Shown piece by piece: positions 1 to 6,841 of a stretch of DNA of 11,010 bases (position 1 is its first letter; each line of letters opens with the position of its first letter). A program made the translations under genes and the position numbers. Origin of the DNA: an uncultured Prevotella sp. (GTDB lineage Bacteria > Bacteroidota > Bacteroidia > Bacteroidales > Bacteroidaceae); assembly GCA_900770515.1 (NCBI GenBank), contig CAAHDP010000438.1:1-11010 (forward strand), given 5' to 3'. Under the pieces are notes generated by a model. It was not told the DNA's origin. It saw nothing but the letters and a program-made list of their open reading frames with translations, and did no database searches.

Positions 1-6
1 AGAAAG

Positions 7-152
7 CGTCCCCAAAGGGGGCGAACCTCATCCAGTCTTGCTCCTGTTCGCCCCCTTCGGGGACGATAAGAGAGTTTCTGTCACTATCCGCAGGTTCCAT
101 TCCCTTCGGTCATTCCACCCGCGGTTATTCACATTCGCCCCCTTCGGGGACG
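7..152. repeat. Three copies of a 19-base palindromic repeat
   Basis: Copies at 47-65 and 134-152 are identical (ttcgcccccttcggggacg). A third at 7-25 is inverted with one base changed (cgtccccaaagggggcgaa). Each copy folds on itself as a short GC hairpin. Read on the - strand the stem is complete with one G-U pair and a GAA loop. Copies 7-25 and 47-65 can also pair with each other over about 19 bp around a 21-base loop. A decayed relative (attcccttcgg) lies near 99-109. They sit just downstream of the lipoprotein gene ending at 182, so they may end or protect its transcript; the 7-25 copy is followed on the - strand by a short pyrimidine run. They also resemble REP-type intergenic repeats. 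Which role applies is inference. Confidence 0.7.
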
Positions 153-181
153 GTAGAATGCTACTTGCGAAACTTCAGTAA

Positions 182-1873
182 TCATTCATCCGGGTACTCA
201 CCAATAGGTATCGTTGGATACTCCTTTAGATACATTTTATCTCTTTTAAAGTAATCATAATCCCACTCAAAAACCGGTAAGATTGTATGATACAACTGAA
301 CCGTATCACCATTTCTTAAGTTCAATCTAACCCCATATATGAACTTATAATGAGAAGAACAACTTACATCAGGACAGGCTCCTTTATGATTGTCCGGAGC
401 ATCTGGGAAAAATATCTCATAAGGGGCAAACATCTCATCAACATTTTCTAAGACATTTCCATTTTTATCAAAATATGGTAAAGATATCGTATAATAAATT
501 CCATTTGAGCTATAAGTATCTTCATACAATAAATTATTAAATTTAGAGATATAAGCGTAACGTTCAGGATAACTTTTTCCACTTAAAACCTCAGACTTAG
601 AACTCCTAGACAAATAAGGAGTAAAACTAACACTAACACTTTTATTTCCTAGTTCTGTAAGTAAATCCGGGTTTAATGTCACACAAGCTGTTTGAGAATG
701 ATCCACTACTGGGTCCAAACGATACTTAAACCAAAAAGAACTATTAGGATCTTTTCCTATCAAACATGCATAAGGATTCATAAAAATCTTAGGCGTTTTC
801 GTAAAACACCATACTCCCAATCGTCCCACATCTTTTATTGATATAGACATACTGAGAGGCATTATTGTACTAGACTGTAACGTTTTGATTTCCCCTTTCA
901 AAGTAACACTTCCAGCCGTATGCAACTGTACTGCCTGAGTAGTCTGATTATTCTTATCAAAAGCACCAATAAAAGAACCAAGAAGAGATGCCGCGCCTGA
1001 CTTTACAATACTACCAGCACCATTTATTACAGCATTACCAATTGCGGAAAACTTCTTGGAGTCAATTGCAGACTTCACCCATTTTTCGGCAGTTTTTCCT
1101 GTCAAATTAGCAACAGCTTTCACAACGCCATTCAAAGGATTAGAAGTAGTTGTAGATATTATGGTACCATTCGTATAGGCTTCAAGGGATCCTCCCATAT
1201 TAATAGTAGCAGACGACATATTCATCGGTATTATCTGCAAAGAACCTACAGAAAAGTTCGGATCATACGCCAGCTCTGTTTGGAAACAATTCCAACCAGG
1301 AGTAAAAGCTTTAGAAGCTTGATTAGTAACATTAACTATATATATATCGTTTAATCCCCTTGAACTAGTAGTCGTTACTATAGGATTAGAGAAAGCCAAC
1401 AATGCCTGCGGCTGCTCAAAATGCAAATGCCTTATGCCAGTATTATTCGGCACACTTACTTTCTGCTCTAAATAATAAAATCCTTTCAAAATGCCAGAAT
1501 ATTTATTATAAAATATCAAATAGTTCAAGCCCATCTCCCCACTACCATTAACAGTATGTGCTATCAATCTCCATCCATCTTTATACTTTATGTCTTCACG
1601 TATTTCTTTTGGGACACAACCTGGTGTTGATAGATCATTCCAAGGAGTACTTACTGAATCCACTCCAACAAGTTTAACTTTTTTCCAATTTTCCCAATCC
1701 CCAACATTAACCTCAGAAGAAACAGTTGATCTTGTTCCAAGATTTCTCATTGGATAAGCGACTAATTCTTTGCTTTTATTCAGACTAACACTTTTGTTAG
1801 TATAAGCAGTCTCTAAATCACTACATGCACATAAAGCACATAGAAACGAGAATAAAAAAATAACTTTTTTCAT
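182..1873 (-). CDS. Putative surface-exposed lipoprotein, unknown function
   Basis: Not recognised as a named family. I start it at the ATG at 1873 rather than the longer ORF from 1918, because this gives 563 residues beginning with a clean lipoprotein signal peptide (MKK, hydrophobic core, lipobox L-C-A-C with Cys17). The longer version would overlap the upstream gene. After Cys17 comes S-D-L-E, similar to the Ser/Asp-rich surface-export signals known for Bacteroidetes lipoproteins, so exposure on the outer face of the outer membrane is plausible. The mature part is rich in Ser, Thr, Asn and aromatic residues, as in beta-rich secreted proteins. Residues about 275-305 form a Gly/Ala/Ser-rich hydrophobic stretch interrupted by few charges, unusual in an otherwise polar protein. 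There are several Cys residues, including a pair near 500 and 505. It begins 10 bases after the stop of the small secreted gene, with AGGA a few bases upstream, and is surely co-transcribed with it. The gene is AT-rich relative to the operon to its right. Confidence 0.8.
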   Translation of the reverse strand: MKKVIFLFSFLCALCACSDLETAYTNKSVSLNKSKELVAYPMRNLGTRSTVSSEVNVGDWENWKKVKLVGVDSVSTPWNDLSTPGCVPKEIREDIKYKDGWRLIAHTVNGSGEMGLNYLIFYNKYSGILKGFYYLEQKVSVPNNTGIRHLHFEQPQALLAFSNPIVTTTSSRGLNDIYIVNVTNQASKAFTPGWNCFQTELAYDPNFSVGSLQIIPMNMSSATINMGGSLEAYTNGTIISTTTSNPLNGVVKAVANLTGKTAEKWVKSAIDSKKFSAIGNAVINGAGSIVKSGAASLLGSFIGAFDKNNQTTQAVQLHTAGSVTLKGEIKTLQSSTIMPLSMSISIKDVGRLGVWCFTKTPKIFMNPYACLIGKDPNSSFWFKYRLDPVVDHSQTACVTLNPDLLTELGNKSVSVSFTPYLSRSSKSEVLSGKSYPERYAYISKFNNLLYEDTYSSNGIYYTISLPYFDKNGNVLENVDEMFAPYEIFFPDAPDNHKGACPDVSCSSHYKFIYGVRLNLRNGDTVQLYHTILPVFEWDYDYFKRDKMYLKEYPTIPIGEYPDE

Positions 1874-1883
1874 AAAAATCCTA

Positions 1884-2255
1884 TTAATTAAACTTACCAT
1901 AATAGATAATTCCATCACTTAATATCGCTACACTATCAATACTTTGAATCTCATTTAAAAACATAGGTAGAACTATATACGAATTATTGATTTCAACATT
2001 AACTTCGTATAAAGTAGAACCTATATCATCAAAAAAGATAATTTCTACAGTTTTTCCTACTTTAAAATTTTTAATCGAAAATGAGTTTTCATCCACACAC
2101 ACAATAATTGGTAAAGTGGGAGCATGTCTCATTCCATCCTCATTTCTAAAAGGAGTTCTTTGATTAGCATTAGCAATCAGAGATGCACTTCTTGTCATAG
2201 CCTGTCCAGTACTCAATACTAGTAGGAACAGGAAAAAAAATAATATACGTTTCAT
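1884..2255 (-). CDS. Small secreted protein, possibly DUF3244-like
   Basis: This gene encodes 123 residues with an obvious signal peptide (MKRILFF, Leu/Phe core, cleavage probably after GQA near residue 19). The mature protein is about 104 residues. After a polar start (TRSAS...) it alternates hydrophobic strands: PIIVCVDE, FSIKNF, KTVEIIFFDD, TLYEVNVEI, SYIVLPMF, SVAILSDG, IYYGKF. The pattern of a D-x-G-x-x-x-Y turn and a final G-x-F strand resembles the Bacteroidales DUF3244 beta-sandwich family. That assignment is from memory and uncertain. Members of this sort often sit beside larger secreted proteins. Here the gene is first in a two-gene unit with the lipoprotein, 10 bases apart, under a consensus promoter at 2283-2313. 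The protein could be a partner or inhibitor of the lipoprotein, but nothing in the sequence proves it. Confidence 0.75.
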   Translation of the reverse strand: MKRILFFFLFLLVLSTGQAMTRSASLIANANQRTPFRNEDGMRHAPTLPIIVCVDENSFSIKNFKVGKTVEIIFFDDIGSTLYEVNVEINNSYIVLPMFLNEIQSIDSVAILSDGIIYYGKFN

Positions 2256-2282
2256 AGGCCACTATATTAAAATTGAACGATG

Positions 2283-2313
2283 CAAAAGTATGAAAAACAA
2301 ATCAAAACTCAAA
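2283..2313 (-). promoter_or_regulatory. Bacteroidetes-type promoter for the secreted-protein operon
   Basis: On the - strand there is a -33 box TTTG (2310-2313), a 19-base spacer and a -7 box TACTTTTG (2283-2290), matching the TTTG / TAnnTTTG consensus of the main Bacteroidetes sigma factor. Transcription should start near 2276-2278, giving a leader of about 20 bases before the ATG at 2255. It lies between the terminator of the upstream gene and the small secreted gene, so the two-gene unit can be expressed independently. Confidence 0.75.
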
Positions 2314-2348
2314 GAATAAGAATGTGCATTTTGTGTACAAATTAGAAA

Positions 2349-2379
2349 CTAGGCTTGTACATCCATTGTACAAGCCTAG
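2349..2379 (-). terminator. Hairpin terminator of the TPR regulator gene
   Basis: This is a perfect inverted repeat with 13-bp arms (2349-2361 and 2367-2379, ctaggcttgtaca / tgtacaagcctag) and a 5-base loop. It starts 11 bases past the stop codon at 2391. On the - strand it is followed by TTTCTAATTTG, a broken T-run, so a factor-independent terminator is likely though the U-tract is weak. The perfect symmetry also allows it to be a protein-binding site upstream of the promoter at 2283-2313. Confidence 0.7.
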
Positions 2380-2390
2380 CCAACAACAAC

Positions 2391-3998
2391 TTACATATCA
2401 TCTATAATTTTGTCCCAATCACCAGGACGACCTTCCTTCTTGAACGATTTTACATACATTCTTCTGCGAGATGCCGTTATAGCCTCTTTGGAACGATTCG
2501 TAAAACCCGCTATATCCACAGGCTTCATGTGAATTTTCAGCAAATAACAAACTTTAAGTCCAAGCTCATTCGCTATAGGGAAATTGTCGAGCTTTCTGCG
2601 GAAGTCCGGATATGTCTCATCAATTGCCTTGAAAAGTTCTATCCAGTCATCATCCGTCAGCTTATACGTTCTATGATTTTTCTCCTTCAATACATGTTGA
2701 TAGATGGACGAATCTTGAAGCTTCTGTTCCTTCACCACTTTATCACAATTTGCTACTTCATCATACTTTTCTATCTCCGTTTTATACTTGGCAACAATCA
2801 ATTCCAGCAACATCTCCCTTTGCTTTGACTTTCCTATCTTTACTTTATAAAACTGCATTATAGACAACAGCAATAAAACAAATATAACAACACCGCTCCC
2901 CATCACCAGACGATAAATAACCACCCTCAGATTCAATTGTTTATTTTCAGCATCTTTCAAAGAAAAGTTGTAAAGCTGTTCTATCTTTTTTACCGCCTGA
3001 GTATTTTCTATATCCTGTATCGTATCACTATATTCTTTATACTTTACAAAATAATGCTTCAGCTTGTCGCTATCATCGGTTTGCTTAGCCGTTTCTATCA
3101 AATATCGATAAGCAGCCTGTTTACCCCAAACATTACCCGAATCCAAAAGCCACTTAGCATAAAGATCAGCATTTTCAGGTTCATGAGTTTTTCCATATAC
3201 ATCCAAAGCTATTATATATAATCCATTTCTGCCATCACCTATGGAATTTGAATCACGAAGGCAAAACTCCAGATGTTGCTTGGCTTTCTTATAGTCACCC
3301 TTTTCATAGAAAACAGAAGCCAAAACATGATGGAAAGACTTCATCATTACACTATCCTGGTATTCATGAGCTTTAGACAAACCGTTTTCCAAATAACACT
3401 GTGCTGCTTTATAATCTTTGCAATATATAAAACACTGTCCCATATCGCGTAAGTCAAATAGGACATTTCTTCTATTGCCATCCAAAGAATCTGCCAAACA
3501 TGCTTTATCCAATACCTGCAAAGCTTCATGTGGAAGATTACAAAGACGATAGATGTTTGCCATTTGACAATAAATATCACCACGCAAAGCATAGTTATCC
3601 TCTGGCACAAGGCTTACTGCCTTCTGATAACATTGCAAAGACTGAGGAACTTCACCATCTTCAAAGCAGATTCTACCTGCATAAAAATACACCTCTGACA
3701 AGATGCCATCATCTTTGACATTCTCAAAATAACAGACCAATGAATCCATAAGACACTTGTAGCCTTTTATATCCTGATACTCTTTATCTTTGACCTTAAT
3801 ACGAAGCAGACTACCATACATCTGTTCTGACTTAGATAATCCTTCTTGAGTCAAAAGACTATCTAACATAGCTTTTCCTTTCACCAAATCTGTAGACAAC
3901 AAGGCATCTGTCTGGCGAAAAGAAGGAGAAACAGGCTCTTCACATGCTGCCAACAAAAGCAGCATGAAAAATATCAATATTTTAAATCGACCCATCAT
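2391..3998 (-). CDS. Membrane TPR protein with HTH-like C-terminal domain (putative regulator)
   Basis: The protein has 535 residues. The N-terminus has a classical lipobox (L-A-A-C, Cys19) after a hydrophobic core. Residues about 30-330 are helical repeats with TPR-type signatures (for example YFYAGRICFEDGEVPQSLQCY, residues 104-124, and the YEKGDYKKAKQHLEF unit near 231-245). One transmembrane helix spans about 363-384. Beyond it are a cytoplasmic coiled-coil-like stretch (390-440) and a conserved-looking tail (445-535) with W452, an LGLKVCYLLKI helix, an IAGF-NRSKEAITASRRR helix pair and GRPGDWD. I recognise this tail type from Bacteroidales TPR signalling proteins and read it as a LuxR/sigma-like helix-turn-helix. 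Topology would be TPR sensor in the periplasm and DNA-binding part inside. The gene has no consensus promoter of its own in the 81 bases upstream. It precedes the secreted-protein operon, which it may control (inference). Confidence 0.8.
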   Translation of the reverse strand: MMGRFKILIFFMLLLLAACEEPVSPSFRQTDALLSTDLVKGKAMLDSLLTQEGLSKSEQMYGSLLRIKVKDKEYQDIKGYKCLMDSLVCYFENVKDDGILSEVYFYAGRICFEDGEVPQSLQCYQKAVSLVPEDNYALRGDIYCQMANIYRLCNLPHEALQVLDKACLADSLDGNRRNVLFDLRDMGQCFIYCKDYKAAQCYLENGLSKAHEYQDSVMMKSFHHVLASVFYEKGDYKKAKQHLEFCLRDSNSIGDGRNGLYIIALDVYGKTHEPENADLYAKWLLDSGNVWGKQAAYRYLIETAKQTDDSDKLKHYFVKYKEYSDTIQDIENTQAVKKIEQLYNFSLKDAENKQLNLRVVIYRLVMGSGVVIFVLLLLSIMQFYKVKIGKSKQREMLLELIVAKYKTEIEKYDEVANCDKVVKEQKLQDSSIYQHVLKEKNHRTYKLTDDDWIELFKAIDETYPDFRRKLDNFPIANELGLKVCYLLKIHMKPVDIAGFTNRSKEAITASRRRMYVKSFKKEGRPGDWDKIIDDM

Positions 3999-4020
3999 AT
4001 TATTAGTTTTTAAGCAACAA

Positions 4021-4058
4021 GACCCTCTAACTAAACGAATATGTTTAATTAGAAGGTC
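4021..4058 (-). terminator. Hairpin terminator of the dut-EnvC operon
   Basis: Arms at 4021-4036 and 4043-4058 are separated by a 6-base loop. On the - strand all 16 positions pair, two as G-U; on the + strand the same two would be C-A mismatches, so the structure fits an RNA made from the - strand. It lies 22-59 bases after the stop codon at 4080. The T-run after it is poor, so some read-through into the regulator gene is possible, and this gene shows no clear promoter of its own. Confidence 0.6.
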
Positions 4059-4079
4059 CTGAATATTTTCTTTTATTTT

Positions 4080-5864
4080 TTATCTTCCCAACCAAGCCTC
4101 TGGGTTGAGCTTGGCAGTCTCCTTGCGAAGCTGGAACTGGAGGATGTTGTCGGAACCCACGGCACCCAATGCCTGGCGGGTACTTACCTTCTGTCCCTTA
4201 TGAACGCTGACCGATTTCAGGTTGCAATATACTGAGATGTAGGCACCATGACGGACCAATACGTTCCACATGCCACCATAGCCGAATACGGCACTCACCT
4301 CACCATCGTAGATGCTGCGAGCCACACAACCCGGCTTGCCCTGAATGTTGATACCCTTGTTATCAAGCCTAACACCCGTCAAGCCCTGCACGTTATACTG
4401 ACCGAAATGGCTCACGATGCGATAACCTCCACTGATAGGCATCGGCAGACGACCACGGTTTGCCTCGAAACCACCATTCAGCATACGGTCTACCGAACTC
4501 AAGGTAGCCGCCTCCTGCGCCTCCTTCTTGGCAGCAGCAATCTCACGAGCCTGACGCTCCTCATCCGCCTTCGCCTTCAACTCGGCAGCCCTGCGGTCAG
4601 CTTCAGCCTTCTTAGCCGCCTGTTCGGCAGCAGCTTCACGTGCCGCCTGTTCTGCGGCAGCACGCTGTGCCGCCTCGGCAGCAGCACGCGCCTTAGCCTG
4701 CGCCTTGGCTTTCGCCTTCGCCTCCGCCTGGGCAGCAGCTTCTTCCTGTGCCTTTCTTGCAGCTTCGGCTGCAGCACGAGCCTCCTCGGCAGCCTTTCTT
4801 CTTGCCGCCTCAGCAGCAGCCTCACGGGCTTTCGCCTCAGCTATTCTGCGGGCATTCTCTCTTGCGGCAGCCTCAGCAGCAGCCTTCTTGCGGGCCAATT
4901 CCTCAGCACGCTTCTTGGCTGCAGCGGCAGCAGCAGCCTTGCGCTTAGCTTCGGCAGCAGCACGGGCACGAGCCTTTGCCACTTCCTGCTGAATCAGACG
5001 GTCAATCTGTGCATTGATGGCCGCATCCTTCTGACGCTGGTCGGCGATGACAGCCTGAATGGTCTTCTGCTGCTTCTGCAGTCCCTGCACCATCTCCTTT
5101 TGCTGCGTCTGCTTGCCTTCCAATGCCGTCTTCTCCTGCTTGCCCTTATATAATAAGGTGTTCTTATGACCCTTTACGTTCTCCAACTGGTGATGCTTCT
5201 CGTTCACCTGCTTCTGCTTTGCCTGGATGGCCTGTCCCTGCACCTTCTGATAGGAAGAATACTGGCGGATGAACGAAAGGCGGCGATACATCTGAGTCAG
5301 GTTCTTGGCGCTGAAGATAAACATCAGCTTATCCTGCACAGTATGGTGCCTGCTCATATAGCGCATAGAGCGGATATACTTGTTCTTTCTGTCCTGCAAC
5401 TGCTGCTGAAGAGTCTTCAATTGCGCCTGCAGAATACCTATGTTTCCGTCGATATGGTGGATATCTTTCTGGATTCCATCAATCTTCTTCTGGCTCTGGT
5501 CTATTTCGCCGTTCAGAGCCATCAGGTCTTCCAGTCGCTTCTTCACGTCGGCCTGATTCTTGCGCAACGCCTGCTCCTGTTCCCTGATTCGCTTCTGGAT
5601 ACTGGCACGCTGTCCCTGCAATCCCCTGATGTTGGCATTGCTGTAGGTGGCAGCTCTGCGTTCTGCCTTCGTTGGAGCCTTGGTAGAAACCTGCACATGC
5701 TGCTTGCCCCTTCGGGCAGGTGCCTTGGCAGCCGGCTTTTTTCTGTTGTGCTGTTTGTTTGAGGCAACGGCAGTCTTCTTCGCAGGTTTCTTCTGCACAT
5801 GATGCTGTGCAAAAGGCGCCAGCGAGAACGTCATTGCCAATATGAATAATATGATTCGCTTCAT
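4080..5864 (-). CDS. EnvC-like coiled-coil protein with degenerate LytM/M23 domain
   Basis: The protein has 594 residues. There is a signal peptide (1-19, cleavage near PFA/Q), then a basic Lys/Ala/Pro-rich linker (20-75), a long coiled coil (about 80-290) of the kind found in EnvC, an extreme Ala/Glu/Lys/Arg-rich helical segment (about 295-453), and a C-terminal M23 fold (about 478-592). The zinc site is lost. The usual H-x-G-x-D stretch reads NKGINI, the YxH position reads Y-C-N, and the HxHFE motif reads I-L-Q-F-Q. The protein is therefore almost certainly non-catalytic, like EnvC, which activates cell-wall amidases at the division septum. That role is family knowledge; the amidase partner is not in this window. 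It is last in the operon, 45 bases after the DUF4292 gene. Overlapping reading frames on the other strand in the Ala-rich part are shadows. Confidence 0.92.
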   Translation of the reverse strand: MKRIILFILAMTFSLAPFAQHHVQKKPAKKTAVASNKQHNRKKPAAKAPARRGKQHVQVSTKAPTKAERRAATYSNANIRGLQGQRASIQKRIREQEQALRKNQADVKKRLEDLMALNGEIDQSQKKIDGIQKDIHHIDGNIGILQAQLKTLQQQLQDRKNKYIRSMRYMSRHHTVQDKLMFIFSAKNLTQMYRRLSFIRQYSSYQKVQGQAIQAKQKQVNEKHHQLENVKGHKNTLLYKGKQEKTALEGKQTQQKEMVQGLQKQQKTIQAVIADQRQKDAAINAQIDRLIQQEVAKARARAAAEAKRKAAAAAAAKKRAEELARKKAAAEAAARENARRIAEAKAREAAAEAARRKAAEEARAAAEAARKAQEEAAAQAEAKAKAKAQAKARAAAEAAQRAAAEQAAREAAAEQAAKKAEADRRAAELKAKADEERQAREIAAAKKEAQEAATLSSVDRMLNGGFEANRGRLPMPISGGYRIVSHFGQYNVQGLTGVRLDNKGINIQGKPGCVARSIYDGEVSAVFGYGGMWNVLVRHGAYISVYCNLKSVSVHKGQKVSTRQALGAVGSDNILQFQLRKETAKLNPEAWLGR

Positions 5865-5909
5865 GATGAATAGGAATGATTTCTATGTTTATTTCCAGCA
5901 ATCATGCGA

Positions 5910-6824
5910 TTACATGCTCATGAGTTTGCCAAGTACATCTTTAGGTGATACCTGCTTGTACTTACCCGACACCTCGGTCTGCGCATCCCACTTGTCATCG
6001 GTCTTTACGCTCTTCATCTCGATGTTGAGCTTTGCCTCCTGAGGCTTGTTGTTCAGGATGGTGGTAAGCGTCATGCGCTGGGTGGCAGGAAACATCTTCA
6101 CGCCCACACTCTTGAAGTCGCTATACTTCAGGTTGAGTCGCGAATCGCCGTTGCCTTTATCCTTGTAGGTAACGTTGGCTTCTGCGATTCTTCCGCTGTT
6201 TCTATTCGCCTTCCACTGGTAGTTCATGTTGCCATATCTGATGGAAACAGGCACATTTTCGGCGGTTTCATCGAGATTTGCCGAGAATTTCTTCAGGTCG
6301 GAATCTGATACCTTCTTCACGCCTGGCACGAGCAACTGGTTCCAGAAGAGTGCCTGGAGCGAATAGAAGTTGATGCCCTGCTTCTTGAGGAAATCCACCT
6401 GCGTATAGTCTGCCTTGATGTATTCCTTGTGCATGCGGTCTACGATGAGCACATAGTTTGGGGTGAACTCCAGTCTGCCCACCTCGGAACCCAGTATTGG
6501 GATAAAGAGCTGGATGCGGATTACCTCGTCCTTGCGCATGCTCAGCTTGCCTGGCACGGTGATGTCCTTGCCTGCCGCCTGCAGATTAAACGTCATATTG
6601 CCCACGATGTTCTTGGCATACACCTGGTTGTCGGCAACCTTCTGCACGAAAGCCAGGTTCTTCATCGAAGCCACCTCTGCTGCATCCGCAGCCTTGGTCT
6701 CGGTCTTCCTGTTCTGGGCATTCACCTTGCCCGTTCCTTCCATCTTCTTGGTAGAGCCGCAAGAAGCCATCAGCAGAAGAGCCACGGCAGCCACAGCCAT
6801 CTTCAAATTGTTCATCACTTTCAT
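5910..6824 (-). CDS. DUF4292 family lipoprotein
   Basis: The protein has 304 residues. A lipoprotein signal peptide ends in M-A-S-C (Cys22), followed by G-S-T-K-K. The body matches what I know of DUF4292: LSMRKDEVIRIQLF, then PILGSEVGRLEFTPNYVLIVDR, a MHKEYIKADY strand, and FLKKQGINFYSLQALFWNQL. These alternating strands fit the half-barrel of the LolA/LolB superfamily, so the protein may bind acyl chains or handle lipoproteins in the envelope; that role is inference and no function is established to my knowledge. I keep the first ATG (6824). A second ATG at 6815 would also leave a usable signal peptide. AGGA lies about 10 bases upstream. The gene follows the TPR gene by 17 bases and precedes the EnvC-like gene, so an envelope role is consistent. 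Confidence 0.9.
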   Translation of the reverse strand: MKVMNNLKMAVAAVALLLMASCGSTKKMEGTGKVNAQNRKTETKAADAAEVASMKNLAFVQKVADNQVYAKNIVGNMTFNLQAAGKDITVPGKLSMRKDEVIRIQLFIPILGSEVGRLEFTPNYVLIVDRMHKEYIKADYTQVDFLKKQGINFYSLQALFWNQLLVPGVKKVSDSDLKKFSANLDETAENVPVSIRYGNMNYQWKANRNSGRIAEANVTYKDKGNGDSRLNLKYSDFKSVGVKMFPATQRMTLTTILNNKPQEAKLNIEMKSVKTDDKWDAQTEVSGKYKQVSPKDVLGKLMSM

Positions 6825-6841
6825 TTTCTTCTTATCCTTTC

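Noticed and set aside
1..152. CRISPR array
   Set aside because: The repeats are palindromic, occur in both orientations and have irregular spacing; there are too few units and no cas genes in the window.
1874..1918. Upstream start for the lipoprotein gene (15 extra residues)
   Set aside because: It would overlap the small secreted gene and bury the lipoprotein signal peptide. The ATG at 1873 gives a proper signal sequence and a 10-base gap.
2355..2828. + strand open frame (157 residues) opposite the TPR regulator
   Set aside because: Its composition is Ile/Phe/Tyr-rich with no domain or start signal. It overlaps the terminator hairpin and is antisense to a well-supported gene.
4080..4433. 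Active M23 metalloendopeptidase
   Set aside because: None of the expected zinc-binding His/Asp residues are present, so catalysis is not supported.
4248..5153. Long + strand open frame opposite the EnvC-like gene (301 residues)
   Set aside because: It is Leu/Ser-rich and results from the Ala/Lys/Glu codon repetition on the other strand. The - strand frame has a signal peptide and recognisable domains.
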